A DNA stretch of 64,000 nucleotides from Mycobacterium basiliense (GCF_900292015.1 NZ_LR130759.1:3906001-3970000); one strand, 5' to 3'. Positions 50,000-59,218 are shown, counted from the first letter of the stretch. Made by a program: numbers and translations. The notes: generated by a model not told the origin, from the sequence alone.

Positions 50000-50722
50000 T
50001 CAGGCCCACTGCCCAAATTGGGGCTTGAGGATCTCGTTGATGTCGACGCCGACGCCACCAACCTTGCGTTTGTCGATCTCGACCTGATGCAAGTTCGCGG
50101 CCGGATGGGCGTACCCCTTCGGAGAACCCCAGTTGTGCTGCCAAAAATACGCACCCAGGCCGTCGTGCACCGCCCAATCGATCGTCTTGGAGTTGGCGTA
50201 GACGCCGGTTCGTTGATGTCCGATCACCGACTCCCAGGCCCGCAGATACGGAACAATCTGGTTTTTGTACTGCTCATAGGACGGGTTGTCGTCAATGGAG
50301 GCGTAGATGGGAGCACCCGCCGGACCGCCTGCCGCGGCGTGCAGTTCCATCCCGCGCTTGGCATGCTGCAGGCCCGCCGCGGCGCCGCCCAGCCAGTCGG
50401 AGGTGCTGCCCTTGCCATATTGGTAGCAGGAGACGACCTTGAGGCCGTTGCCAACCAGATCGCGAGCCTCGGCGATCTGGATCGGCTTGCCGAGCATCCA
50501 GGCGCCGCCGGGCCGCCGATCAGAAACGTAACGAATCGAACCCACGGCACCCGCCGCCCTGATCTGACTGGCGGGGATGACGCCGGCAGCGTAGTCCAAC
50601 AAGGTACCCAGCGAGCCCGCCGAGGCCGGTGCCGCGCGCAACGACGCCGCCGCGACACCTAGCCCAATCAGGCCTGGGGTCGCCGCGGCGAACTTGAGCA
50701 AGTCACGCCGGGATACCCACAC
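50000..50722 (-). CDS. Tat-exported glycoside-hydrolase-like protein (Rv2525c-like, DUF1906)
   Basis: A 240-aa protein with a twin-arginine signal (VSRRDLLKFAAATPG...LRAAPASA). The mature part is a single TIM-barrel-like domain related to GH25/DUF1906 (IRYVSDRRPGGAWMLGKP, YQYGKGSTSDW, YASIDDNPSYEQYKN and YFWQHNWGSPKG). The M. tuberculosis homologue is Tat-exported and its structure resembles glycoside hydrolases acting on cell-wall glycans, but substrate is unproven. GTG at 50722 is chosen so the signal starts just before RR and length equals Rv2525c. It faces away from the catabolic island. Confidence 0.92.
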   Translation of the reverse strand: MWVSRRDLLKFAAATPGLIGLGVAAASLRAAPASAGSLGTLLDYAAGVIPASQIRAAGAVGSIRYVSDRRPGGAWMLGKPIQIAEARDLVGNGLKVVSCYQYGKGSTSDWLGGAAAGLQHAKRGMELHAAAGGPAGAPIYASIDDNPSYEQYKNQIVPYLRAWESVIGHQRTGVYANSKTIDWAVHDGLGAYFWQHNWGSPKGYAHPAANLHQVEIDKRKVGGVGVDINEILKPQFGQWA

Positions 50723-50805
50723 ATGCCACAGGGTACGCAATAGTAACAATTGACACATCGACCTCAGCAGTTACATCTGAATCACAATGCAACAACGCAC
50801 CACCC

Positions 50806-50830
50806 GGGGTCCTCGTCCGGACCCCGTTTT
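50806..50830 (+). terminator. Hairpin with a short T-run
   Basis: GGGGTCC (50806-50812) pairs with GGACCCC (50819-50825), followed by GTTTT. It looks like an intrinsic terminator reading rightward, but no rightward gene precedes it; it could be an attenuator in the leader of the gene at 50901. Confidence 0.5.
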
Positions 50831-50900
50831 CTTGTCAATACAAAGTTAATAAAGTTGGCGTAGCAACTGCACAGGCAGGCCCCAGCAGCGGGACCCGCAT

Positions 50901-51422
50901 TTGACTGCGACGGGGGTTGCGGTGGATCACGAACAGCTCATCGACCTCACTCGGCGTGCCCTGAAACTGGCACTCGACAAGACCACCGACCTAGCGCCAG
51001 GGCAGCACACGGTCGACGCACGCGAGTACACGTCTCCGGAAAGACACGGCCGGGACAGAGCGATGTTGCTGGCCAGTCCGCAACTGGTCGGCTATGTCTC
51101 GGAGTTGCCCCACCCCGGCGCATACTGCACCAAATCCGTGATGGGGCGTGCCATCCTGCTGACCAGGACCTCCGATGGGTCGGTGCAGGCCTTCGACAAT
51201 GTCTGCCTGCATCGACAATCACCGGTGGTGACGGGCTGCGGCACCGCGAGGCGGTTCACCTGCCCCTATCACGCCTGGACCTATGACAACACGGGCCGAT
51301 TGGTTGGCCTCCCCGGCCGCGAAGGGGCACGGGAGCGACTCTTGTTCGGGCGCAACGAACCTGGACTGCGGCACCGCCACACCAGCTGGCAGCAAGCACT
51401 GGACGCGATGGATCGCAACTAG
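50901..51422 (+). pseudogene. Truncated Rieske non-haem iron oxygenase alpha subunit
   Basis: This 173-codon frame (TTG at 50901, or GTG at 50922) reads the N-terminal Rieske domain of an aromatic-ring-hydroxylating oxygenase. The [2Fe-2S] motif is visible as CLHRQ and CPYHAWTYDNTGRLVG. After LVGLPGREG the sequence loses family character and stops, so the mononuclear-iron catalytic domain (about 270 more residues) is missing. The stop overlaps the convergent next gene by 4 bp. It is most likely a deletion remnant. A free-standing Rieske ferredoxin is the alternative, but the N-terminus and PGREG linker argue against it. Confidence 0.75.
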
Positions 51423-52780
51423 CGGCCGCATGTCGTCAGCGAGGCGATCAGCGCGTCCAGAACGCCTCGGACATCGCGGTCGCATTTCGCCGGCAGGCTG
51501 GATACCACCCTCCGCAAGACCGCGAGCGCCTCGCATCGTTTACCCGATTCCACCAACGGGGCAACCCGTTTGGCGACATCGGCCAACTCTCGGGCGGATG
51601 AATCGGCATTCGCCACGGTGGTGGCCAGCACGTCGACCAGCTCCCAGTCGCGATACAAGGCCAACGACCGCTCGTAAAACGCGAAGGCGGTGACCGGCTT
51701 GCCACGCAGTGTGCCGCGGTAGCGGTATGGCCCCTCCATGTATTCGATTGGCAGGCTGTGTGCCGGTGCGCAGATCAGTGGCTCGCCGACGATGTCCAGC
51801 TCAATTGTGGCGCAGGTGATTCGGTGCCGATCGGGCATGTAGCGGGCGTGCGCGGCGGGCGGCATCAGCGGACGCACCGATTCCGGCCATCGGACATAGC
51901 TACTGATAGTGACGTCGATGTCTTCGACGCACTCGGGTGGTAGGCCTGGATCGCAATGGCTTATCGTCGCGCCGGCAAACGGTTGCAACGCATTGTTGTT
52001 TTCGCGGTCGAACTGTCGCCAAATGCTCATGTCGACACCGGTATCAAAGCTGATGGTCCGCCATTCGTGAGACCTGGCCCGTGGGTCATCCCCGCTGCCG
52101 CCGCCCCCGGCATACCGTGGAAACCACTGCCGGTCGATGTGTCCGGCCCTGCCGAAGACCGGTTGCGCCACCTCGCCCCAGCGCAATGTTCCGGTCATCA
52201 TCATTCCGGTTTGGAAGTAGGAATAAGTGTCCGGCTGTCCGAAGCAGACGATTTTCCCGTTGTAGGCAGCGGCTCCGACCGGCGTCGGTGCGCGCGTCGG
52301 TGTCACGGCAAGATTCAGCTGCATTGCCCGGCCGGCCTGATCGGCGCCCACCAGGACGACGTCGTAGGTGTACGGCGACAATTCTCCATCGGCTTCGCGT
52401 CGGGTGGTCCAGGACGCGATACCGACACCGCTGCGGTATTCCAGTCCCAGATGCCCGACGGCCGTCGACAGCTTGGGCATGGCGTCGGGTTCCATACTGG
52501 CTGGCGGCATGTCGTAATCCGTATAGGTCCCGTAGTCGCCGGTGTCCAGGTCGAACAGCGCCAGCGTGTAGAAATCGGCGACCACCGATCCCCCGGGCCT
52601 GTTCTTGTTGAAGATGGTCAGGAACGCCAACGAGCGGCCGGTTTCGGCCGCGTCGAGCTGACCGGCGATGAACCACGTGTCGGATTCCTGGTCTGGGTGT
52701 TGGCCTTCGGCGGCGGGAAATTCCAGCGAACTGTCGCCGGGTACCAACTGAAACGGGTAGGTGCGCCAGTCGCAGCTCAT
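51419..52780 (-). CDS. CrtC/AttH-like (hydroxyneurosporene synthase-type lipocalin fold) protein
   Basis: A 453-aa protein with no signal peptide. The middle and C-terminal parts show features of the CrtC/AttH family (HIDRQWFPRYAGGG and ISFDTGVDMSIWRQF). This is a double-lipocalin fold found in carotenoid 1,2-hydratases and plant-related hydratases. The last 75 residues form a helical tail. Members of the family sit beside steroid and terpenoid degradation genes, so hydration of an isoprenoid double bond is plausible but unproven. It diverges from the aldehyde dehydrogenase gene across a GCTAT-N10-ATAGC operator. Confidence 0.72.
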   Translation of the reverse strand: MSCDWRTYPFQLVPGDSSLEFPAAEGQHPDQESDTWFIAGQLDAAETGRSLAFLTIFNKNRPGGSVVADFYTLALFDLDTGDYGTYTDYDMPPASMEPDAMPKLSTAVGHLGLEYRSGVGIASWTTRREADGELSPYTYDVVLVGADQAGRAMQLNLAVTPTRAPTPVGAAAYNGKIVCFGQPDTYSYFQTGMMMTGTLRWGEVAQPVFGRAGHIDRQWFPRYAGGGGSGDDPRARSHEWRTISFDTGVDMSIWRQFDRENNNALQPFAGATISHCDPGLPPECVEDIDVTISSYVRWPESVRPLMPPAAHARYMPDRHRITCATIELDIVGEPLICAPAHSLPIEYMEGPYRYRGTLRGKPVTAFAFYERSLALYRDWELVDVLATTVANADSSARELADVAKRVAPLVESGKRCEALAVLRRVVSSLPAKCDRDVRGVLDALIASLTTCGR

Positions 52781-52835
52781 GTCGGGCCTTCGCGGTTAAT
52801 CGGGCCTTCGCGCGCACCACACGACACGCTTTTTA

Positions 52836-52855
52836 GCTATGTTAGCATCAATAGC
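52836..52855. promoter_or_regulatory. Island operator 1, GCTAT-N10-ATAGC
   Basis: A perfect 5-bp inverted repeat with 10-bp spacer in the 110-bp gap between the CrtC/AttH-like and aldehyde dehydrogenase genes. Similar sites lie at 57904-57923 and 61842-61861, including the flanking TTAGC. Confidence 0.65.
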
Positions 52856-52890
52856 GAACTTACCGTCGCGTGCCTCGAGGTGGTGCCCCG

Positions 52891-54381
52891 ATGACGGACA
52901 ACTCTGCACATCGTTGCTACGACGATCTATTCATCGGCGGGCGCTGGCGCAAACCCGCTACGTCAGAGCGGCTTAACGTCATTTCACCGCACTCGGAGGA
53001 GTCCATCGGCCACGCACCGGCCGCCGGTCCCGGTGATGTCGAGATGGCAGTCGACGCCGCGCGGCAGGCCTTCGACCATGGCCCTTGGCCGCGGTGGGAA
53101 CCTCAGGAGCGGATGCGCAAGGTCGAGGAACTGGCCGCCATCTACGCGCGCCACCTGGATGATATGGCGGATCTGATCACTGCGGAAATGGGTTCGCCGC
53201 GCAGTTTCAGCAGACTGGGGCAAGCAGCAGGAGCGGCATCGCTGATCCACCTGACCCTGGCGGCCGCCCAGACCTTCCCCTGGGTGGAGCGCCGCCAGGG
53301 TGTGCTCGGTGAAACACATCTGCGGCGCGCCCCCGTCGGCGTGGTTGGGGCGATCGTGCCGTGGAACGTACCGCAGTTTCTGATCATGCCCAAGCTGATA
53401 CCCGCGCTCATCGCCGGCTGCACCGTCGTCATCAAACCGGCTCCCGAAACACCCTTGGATGCATTGTGGTTGGCCGAAATGATCGAGCAAATCGAATTAC
53501 CGCAAGGCGTGGTATCGGTGCTGCCGGGCGGACCGGCAATCGGTGAGGCGCTGGTTCGGCACCCTGGGGTAGACAAGATCGCGTTCACCGGCTCTAGCTC
53601 CACGGGCCGCCGCATCGCCGCCCTATGCGGAGAGCAGCTGAAACGAGTAGGCCTCGAGCTGGGCGGCAAGTCCGCGGCCATCATCCTCGACGATGCCGAC
53701 ATCGAGAAAACCGTCGGCGGACTGAAGACGGCCGCCCTGATGAACAATGGCCAGGCTTGTGTCGCTCAGACTCGGATCCTGGTCAGCGAACGTCGACACG
53801 ACGACGTCGTCGACGCGCTGGCCGACATGATGTCCGCGCTACAGGTCGGCGATCCCGCCGATGAAAAGACCGACATCGGACCTCTTGTGGCACAACGACA
53901 ACAGCATCGGGTCCAGGACTACATCCGCTCCGGTCTGAAGGACGGCGCACGGCTCGTACTGGGCGGCGAGGACAGCCCGACCGAGCGCGGCTGGTACGTG
54001 CGGCCCACGCTGTTCACCGGCGCCGTCAACGACATGCGCATCGCCCGGGAGGAAATATTCGGACCGGTGCTGACGGTCCTTACCTATACCGACGAGGCCG
54101 ACGCGATCCGGATCGCCAACGACAGCGACTACGGCCTGGCGGGTTCGGTGTGGACCGCCGACACCGCGCACGGCCTGGAGATCGCCGCGGGCGTGCGCAC
54201 CGGCACCTACGGCATCAACATGTACACGCTCGACATCAGCGCACCGTTCGGCGGATTCAAACAATCGGGCATCGGCCGCGAATTCGGGCCGGAGGGACTG
54301 GCCGAGTACGTCGAGCTGCAATCGGTGCTGTGCAAAGGAAAGATGCCTCCGCTTACGGACTTTCGGGAAGCTGCACGGTGA
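52891..54381 (+). CDS. NAD(P)-dependent aldehyde dehydrogenase
   Basis: A 496-aa enzyme of the ALDH superfamily. Motifs: GAIVPWNVPQFLIMPKLIPAL, cofactor FTGSSSTGRRI, general-base Glu in LELGGKSAAIIL, and catalytic Cys in NNGQACVAQTRIL. The C-terminal region is GPVLTVLTY and FGGFKQSGIGREFGPEGL. It oxidises an aldehyde to the acid in the catabolic island, possibly after P450 attack on an alkyl chain. ATG 52891 follows GAGGTGG. The 3' end overlaps the convergent MaoC gene by 29 bp. Confidence 0.92.
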   Translation: MTDNSAHRCYDDLFIGGRWRKPATSERLNVISPHSEESIGHAPAAGPGDVEMAVDAARQAFDHGPWPRWEPQERMRKVEELAAIYARHLDDMADLITAEMGSPRSFSRLGQAAGAASLIHLTLAAAQTFPWVERRQGVLGETHLRRAPVGVVGAIVPWNVPQFLIMPKLIPALIAGCTVVIKPAPETPLDALWLAEMIEQIELPQGVVSVLPGGPAIGEALVRHPGVDKIAFTGSSSTGRRIAALCGEQLKRVGLELGGKSAAIILDDADIEKTVGGLKTAALMNNGQACVAQTRILVSERRHDDVVDALADMMSALQVGDPADEKTDIGPLVAQRQQHRVQDYIRSGLKDGARLVLGGEDSPTERGWYVRPTLFTGAVNDMRIAREEIFGPVLTVLTYTDEADAIRIANDSDYGLAGSVWTADTAHGLEIAAGVRTGTYGINMYTLDISAPFGGFKQSGIGREFGPEGLAEYVELQSVLCKGKMPPLTDFREAAR

Positions 54382-54799
54382 TATCGACCGGACAGCACAA
54401 CGCGCCGTGCTGATTGGATACGTCGATGTGAAGGTCGACAAGGTAGCGGGGCCACTCGGTGCTGGTGTCACATCGCTTCGCCAACACCCGACCGCGGCCG
54501 ACCATGGTGTCTCCGGCATAGATCGAACCCGTCAACCGCATCGATCGACGCACCACCCGGCTGCCCGGGCCCGCCCAGTCCGTCGCCATCCGATCGGCGA
54601 AACCGGCAAGGTGCATGGTGTTGACGAAGATCGTCGGATGCCCCTGACGTTGCGCGTAAACCGGATCGAAATGGCCCGGAAAATAGTCCCACGTCGCTCC
54701 CGCGTTTTGCACCACCCGCTGGTAACTGATCTCATCGACAACCTCGGGCAGGTCAAGTGGAACGTTGATCTCGCTCCACCGCCGATCGGAATCTGTCAC
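54353..54799 (-). CDS. MaoC-like hydratase, small hot-dog subunit
   Basis: A 148-aa single hot-dog protein with WDYFPGHFDPVYAQRQG, a form of the D-x(4)-H hydratase motif, and FVNTMHLAGFADRMATDW. It overlaps the next gene by 4 bp (ATGA), so the two are translated together. The pair resembles ChsH1/ChsH2-type heteromeric enoyl-CoA hydratases of cholesterol side-chain degradation, where the small subunit supplies catalytic residues. Substrate unknown. Confidence 0.8.
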   Translation of the reverse strand: MTDSDRRWSEINVPLDLPEVVDEISYQRVVQNAGATWDYFPGHFDPVYAQRQGHPTIFVNTMHLAGFADRMATDWAGPGSRVVRRSMRLTGSIYAGDTMVGRGRVLAKRCDTSTEWPRYLVDLHIDVSNQHGALCCPVDITVQLPESP

Positions 54800-55311
54800 G
54801 ATGAAGCCTCGGGGGTGAACCGAAACAAGGTATTTCGCGATCTAGCGACCACCGCGCCATCCTGGCGACGGTAGGTCTCCAGTGTCTCCACAAAATGTCC
54901 CATCCCGAGCCGGGTCCGCTTTTCCGGAGACACCGACACCAGTTCCTCGATGACGGCGAGCCGATCACCCTCGACGATCGGTTCCAGAAACTCAACATCG
55001 TTGGCGGCGTTGACAAATGACGTTCCCGGCAATGGCACCCGCAGTGCCAATGACGTTGGGGCCCGCTCACCCGGCCGCCACGGTGGCGGTATCAACCAGC
55101 TCATCAACGACGCTGGTGGTGCCAGCAGACCACCCCACTGTTCGCGGGCGTAGTCGACGTCCCAATACGAACGATTGCCGTCATGGACCATGGCGGCGAA
55201 CAGTTGGATACGGCCACCGCCGACGACGGTCGCCGCGGTTCGCGGCGTACTCGCCGTGCCCACCATCCGCAGCGCATCGTCATAGGTACCGAAAGACAGT
55301 TGGTAGCTCAC
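54796..55311 (-). CDS. MaoC N-terminal-like hydratase subunit
   Basis: A 171-aa protein of the FAS1-type dehydratase/MaoC N-terminal kind. It has VVGGGRIQLFAAMVHDGNRSYWDVDYA, GGLLAPPASLMSWLIPP, NDVEFLEPIVEGDRL and RLGMGHFVETLETYRRQDG. It most likely pairs with the adjacent small hot-dog subunit to hydrate an enoyl-CoA. Such two-gene hydratases are common in actinobacterial steroid and terpenoid clusters. Starts 22 bp after the SnoaL-like gene. Confidence 0.8.
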   Translation of the reverse strand: MSYQLSFGTYDDALRMVGTASTPRTAATVVGGGRIQLFAAMVHDGNRSYWDVDYAREQWGGLLAPPASLMSWLIPPPWRPGERAPTSLALRVPLPGTSFVNAANDVEFLEPIVEGDRLAVIEELVSVSPEKRTRLGMGHFVETLETYRRQDGAVVARSRNTLFRFTPEASS

Positions 55312-55333
55312 CTGGCAACCCGAGTCCGGTCAC

Positions 55334-55759
55334 CTACATTACGAGTGGGTGCCGGCTTGGTACCGAATCCCATTCCAGTGCACGGGAAGTGAAGTACCAG
55401 CCGCCACGCTCATAGACCAGCTGATCACGAAAGGTCCCCGTCGCTCGGAGCCCGACCTCGCCGTGCACCTCGGCGAATAGCACCGCCACGCAGCGCTGGG
55501 TCGCGTTCACCCCGTCCACCCGGATCTCATGGTCGAGGGTAACCAGGCGTTGCCCGTCACCGCCGTCGAACGCGCTGCGCAGATCGGTGAAGGCCTCACC
55601 ATCACGAAGGTAGGTGGCCCCGGAATGGCGGAAAGTAGCGATCCATTCGTCGCGGTCGCCATCGGAGTAGGCACGGTTGTGCCGAGCGGTCAGATCTAGA
55701 ATGGCGGCACGGCCGATCGCCGCCTGCAACAGCTGTTGTTCCTGATAGGACATGGTCAT
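55334..55759 (-). CDS. SnoaL-like/NTF2-fold protein
   Basis: A 141-aa NTF2-fold domain (AAILDLTARHNRAYSDGDRDEW...FRHSGATYLRDGEAF...LDHEIRVDG...DQLVYERGGWYFTSRALEW). The fold includes steroid isomerases, polyketide cyclases and small dehydratases. An Asp in the first helix region and the buried pocket fit an isomerase or hydratase role, but no catalytic residue can be fixed from sequence. It lies just after the acyl-CoA synthetase remnant on the same strand, in the minus-strand operon of the island. Confidence 0.78.
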   Translation of the reverse strand: MTMSYQEQQLLQAAIGRAAILDLTARHNRAYSDGDRDEWIATFRHSGATYLRDGEAFTDLRSAFDGGDGQRLVTLDHEIRVDGVNATQRCVAVLFAEVHGEVGLRATGTFRDQLVYERGGWYFTSRALEWDSVPSRHPLVM

Positions 55760-55822
55760 CTTGATCTCCAGCCAGATTCGGGAGGAAACAACGGGAACCG
55801 AATGACGTAACAGTAACCTAAC

Positions 55823-56709
55823 TCACTTAGCGACGACCTTAGCGACGACGTAGCCATTTTTCTCCCGGTCCCAAGCGGCCGGATGCAATTCCCTGGTACG
55901 CAACAAATCTTTACGTATTCGTCCCACGGCGTTCTTCGGAAGTTCGTCGACAGCCTCGACATAGCGCGGGACACAGAAGTAGGGCATGCGGGCAGCGCAG
56001 AAATCGAGCATTCGACGCAATGCATTGCGGCACCAGGTCGCAACGTCACGATCAGCAAGATGTCGTCTTCACCGAGGTCACTGGGGACGCCGATGATCGC
56101 GGCATCCAGTACCGCCGGAGGACTGACGACGACGGCCTCGATTTCCACCGAGGAAACGTTCTCGCCCCGTCGTCGCAACGAATCCTTGATGCGGTCCACA
56201 TACGTCAAGTTCTGATCGCTATCGAATCTACCCAGGTCACCGGTGCGAAACCACTCCTGGTGCGGAGCAATGTGCCAATCCGACGCCGGTAGTGTGCTGA
56301 GGTATCCCTCGCTCGTCACGTGTGGATATCTGGGCCGACAGGCGATCTCCCCCACCATTCCCGCCGGTAGTTCGGCGCCATTGGCGTCGACAAATGCGCA
56401 CGTCGAAGTTCGGATCGGGCCGTCCCGAGGTTCCGGGAACCCCGTCGTCGGCAACGCCGCTGATCGCGAGCGGAAATGCTTCGGTCATCCCATACATCGT
56501 GACGACGCGACAGTGGTAGCGCTGTTCGATGACACGATAGGAGTGGGCGCGTCGATGGGTGCGGCCGAGATGAACCGCAGCGGCAGCTCGGCGTCGCGTT
56601 GATCGTGCGGCAGCTTCTGCAGCATCGAAACCAGCACGCCCGGCACGGTGAAACGTTTGACCCCGAAATCCGAGGGGCACAACGGTCCCGCCCGGTCGGG
56701 CTTCATCAA
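55823..56709 (-). pseudogene. Acyl-CoA synthetase, 5'-truncated and frameshifted
   Basis: Four adjoining pieces, read in changing frames, together cover the C-terminal half of an AMP-forming ligase. 56709 to about 56560 reads GVLVSMLQKLPHDQRD and LPLRFISAAPIDA. About 56550 to 56420 reads YHCRVVTMYGMTEAFPLAI. About 56410 to 56030 reads WFRTGDLGRFDSDQNLTYVD and RIKDSLRRRGENVSSVEIE. 56020 to 55823 reads MPYFCVPRYVEAVDELPKNAVGRIRKDLL. At least three frameshifts are required, and the N-terminal 200 or more residues with the P-loop are absent. The first frame overlaps the stop of the upstream oxygenase as TGATG. Confidence 0.88.
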
Positions 56710-57833
56710 GCCCGCGCGGCGGCCGGGTCGGGCTCGCCGTTGGCGGTGTAGCCGAAGTCGGCGGGCGCGGGTTGGGTGCCGGGATAGAAGCGGTGCGCCC
56801 AGCGTCGCAGGGCCGCATAGTCACGCGCCTCTTCGGGCGCCAAGTTCGGCTTCTCCAGATACTTCATGTTCTCCCAGGTGAAGAAGTCCTGTTTGATGAC
56901 CTCTTGCTGCAGCGCCAGGAACTTGGCGGCCCGGCCGGTGGGCAAGTCGCCGGTGTCGCCCGGCTCCCGCACCGAGGCCTGGGTGTAGAAGTAGTCGGTG
57001 TAGTCCTCGTCGACCGGTGTCTGCCCGGTGACTTGGACGGTGGCTACGAGTTCGCTGGGGAAGCGGACGATCCCCAGTCCGAGCGAATAGTTGTCGTAGA
57101 TGATCTTGGCGTCGACCGGGCCGTTTGGCGTTAACCAGGTTTTGACTCGCCCACCGCCGAAGTTGGCGTTAACGGTCGCGTGCAGGTGGTAGCCGGCAAC
57201 CTCGAACGAGGCGGTGTGGGCCGGGTTGGCTGCCTTGTGCACATACTGGACGTGATAGGGGTCCGCGGCGTTTTCGATGATCATCTGCGGATGCACCTTG
57301 ACCCGGTTGAGCATCCGGGTGTGTGGATGCAGCGGGTAGTACTCGCCGGTCTCCAACTCCGGCAAGACCGGTGGATGCCAGTATGGTGCCCGCCCGTGGC
57401 GTTCGTGCCAGACCAAGATGAAGCCGTACCACTGCACCGTGGGATAGGTGCGGATGCGGACGTTGTTCTTGCAGCCGATCTTGCTGTACGGGATTAGCGC
57501 ATTGGTCCCGTCACCCCGCCACTGCCAGCCGTGCCAGGGGCAAGCGATGTGTTCGCCTTCGACGGTGCCGCCGACTCCCAGGTTGGCGCCCAGATGTTGG
57601 CAGTACGCGTCGAGCGCATGGACCTTGCCCGACGCGGTACGGAACAGCACCAGTTCCTCGCCGAAATAGTGCGCACGCCTGACTTCACCGACGCCCAGAT
57701 CGGATGCGAACGCGACAATGAACCAGCCCGTGGGAAACCGGTAGGACGACAGGGCAATACCTGCCGAGACGAATTCTCGTTCCGCGGGATCTTCGGCCGA
57801 GTTGGAAGCCGAGTCCGAAGCGGTATGTGTCAC
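56706..57833 (-). CDS. Rieske oxygenase of KshA type
   Basis: A 375-aa oxygenase resembling 3-ketosteroid 9-alpha-hydroxylase oxygenase components. Rieske ligands are Cys78 and His80 (YCQHLGANLG) and Cys98 and His101 (CPWHGWQW). Mononuclear iron ligands are His194 and His199 in ENAADPYHVQYVHK, with bridging Asp191. KshA-type enzymes hydroxylate steroid rings and need a separate reductase, which is not in the window. I prefer the GTG at 57833, after GGAGA, over the ATG 17 codons upstream. It faces the P450 gene across a putative operator. Confidence 0.88.
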   Translation of the reverse strand: MTHTASDSASNSAEDPAEREFVSAGIALSSYRFPTGWFIVAFASDLGVGEVRRAHYFGEELVLFRTASGKVHALDAYCQHLGANLGVGGTVEGEHIACPWHGWQWRGDGTNALIPYSKIGCKNNVRIRTYPTVQWYGFILVWHERHGRAPYWHPPVLPELETGEYYPLHPHTRMLNRVKVHPQMIIENAADPYHVQYVHKAANPAHTASFEVAGYHLHATVNANFGGGRVKTWLTPNGPVDAKIIYDNYSLGLGIVRFPSELVATVQVTGQTPVDEDYTDYFYTQASVREPGDTGDLPTGRAAKFLALQQEVIKQDFFTWENMKYLEKPNLAPEEARDYAALRRWAHRFYPGTQPAPADFGYTANGEPDPAAARA

Positions 57834-57903
57834 GATGTCTCCGTTCCCACGCGGCCGCGCGGCAACTTGGGCCGCGTGCATCACCGCGGTTCGACGACTA
57901 GCT

Positions 57904-57923
57904 CTATTTTTACTATTTTAGAC
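57904..57923. promoter_or_regulatory. Island operator 2 (TCTAT-N10-TTAGA)
   Basis: A one-mismatch inverted repeat with the same 5+10+5 geometry as the two other island sites, in the AT-rich gap between the divergent KshA-like and P450 genes. It is the weakest of the three. Confidence 0.45.
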
Positions 57924-57974
57924 ATTGAACGTCAACGCAGGCGTCCAATACGCCCGCACGAAACGGGGTGGCCA

Positions 57975-59210
57975 ATGGCATCTGTCACCGTCGACCTCTC
58001 CGACCTCGCCCTGTGGCGCAACGGCTTTCCGGATGAGCTTTTTGCCGAGTTGCGGCAAACCAGTCCGCTTTTTCGACACGACTTCACGCCCGGCTTTGCC
58101 AAATCCGTTCACCGCAAGTTCTGGATAACGACCAAGCATCGGCACGCCGTGCGTCTGCATCGAGACTACGAGTCGTTCACCGCGGTCGACGGTCCACTGA
58201 TCCAGCCGGTCCACATGTTCACCTCGTACCCGACGATCATCAATATGGATCCACCCGAACTCAACAAGCGCCGCAAGCTCATCGCCAGCGCCTTCACGCC
58301 GCGATCGATTGCCAAGCTCGAAAACGGTATCCGGGCGCGTGCGGCGCGGATGATCGATCGGTTGCTGGCGGCGGGCGGCGGCGACTGGATCCGCGACGTC
58401 GCCGATGCGCTCCCGATGACAGTCATCGGCGACATCCTCGGCATACCCGAGGCGGATCGACCGTCGATCTTCGACTCGTTCGATCAGATCCTCACGGCCC
58501 AATCGTCCGCAACGCGGCGGACCCGTCAAGCAGAAGTGGATCTCTACGCCACCATCTTTGCCTATGCGATGGAACTGACCGCGCGGAAGCGGCGGGACCC
58601 CGCCGACGACATCTGGAGCACGTTGGCATCGGCGGTGATCACCGGCGACGATGGTGACGAGTTCAGTTTGCCCGCTAACGAACTCGAGTTCTTCTTCTTC
58701 GTACTGGCCTTCGCCGGCAGTGACACCACCAAGAACGCGTTGGCCACCGGGCTACAGGCGTTCGTCGCCAATCCTGAGCAGATCGAACGGTATCGCGACG
58801 AAGAAGCGCTCCGTCCCACCGCGGTGGAGGAGGTGCTGCGCTGGGCCACCCCGGTGGCGTACTGGACTCGCACCGCCAAGGTCGACCTCGACCTGGACGG
58901 CCAACACATCCACCAGGGCGAGCGGGTGGTGTCGATGCTGCGCTCGGCCAACCGCGACGAGGAGGTCTTCGAGTCGCCGTTCGCCTTTGACGTTGGCCGC
59001 CAACCTAACCCGCATGTGGCTTTCGGCGGTGGTGGGCCACACCATTGTTTGGGCGCCATGTTGGCCCGGGCGGAACTTCGCGCGGTGTTCGACGAGCTGT
59101 TGCCGCGGTGCGCGGACATCACGTTGGGTCCGGCCAAAGTGGCCCATCCGAATCTGACCACCAACATGTCAATCTACAACGAGATGGCGATCACGGTCAG
59201 GGCCCGCTGA
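57975..59210 (+). CDS. Cytochrome P450
   Basis: A 411-aa bacterial class-I P450. The oxygen-activation motif AGSDTT is at 247-252 in helix I. The ExxR pair Glu286/Arg289 lies in EEVLRWATPVAYWTRT. The haem-ligand Cys358 lies in FGGGGPHHCLGAMLARAEL. The overall sequence is like mycobacterial lipid- and steroid-oxidising CYPs, but I cannot assign a CYP family. ATG 57975 follows GGGGTGG. It likely gets electrons from the 3Fe-4S ferredoxin encoded 8 bp beyond on the other strand, and probably hydroxylates the island's hydrophobic substrate. Confidence 0.93.
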   Translation: MASVTVDLSDLALWRNGFPDELFAELRQTSPLFRHDFTPGFAKSVHRKFWITTKHRHAVRLHRDYESFTAVDGPLIQPVHMFTSYPTIINMDPPELNKRRKLIASAFTPRSIAKLENGIRARAARMIDRLLAAGGGDWIRDVADALPMTVIGDILGIPEADRPSIFDSFDQILTAQSSATRRTRQAEVDLYATIFAYAMELTARKRRDPADDIWSTLASAVITGDDGDEFSLPANELEFFFFVLAFAGSDTTKNALATGLQAFVANPEQIERYRDEEALRPTAVEEVLRWATPVAYWTRTAKVDLDLDGQHIHQGERVVSMLRSANRDEEVFESPFAFDVGRQPNPHVAFGGGGPHHCLGAMLARAELRAVFDELLPRCADITLGPAKVAHPNLTTNMSIYNEMAITVRAR

Positions 59211-59218
59211 AACGGTCC

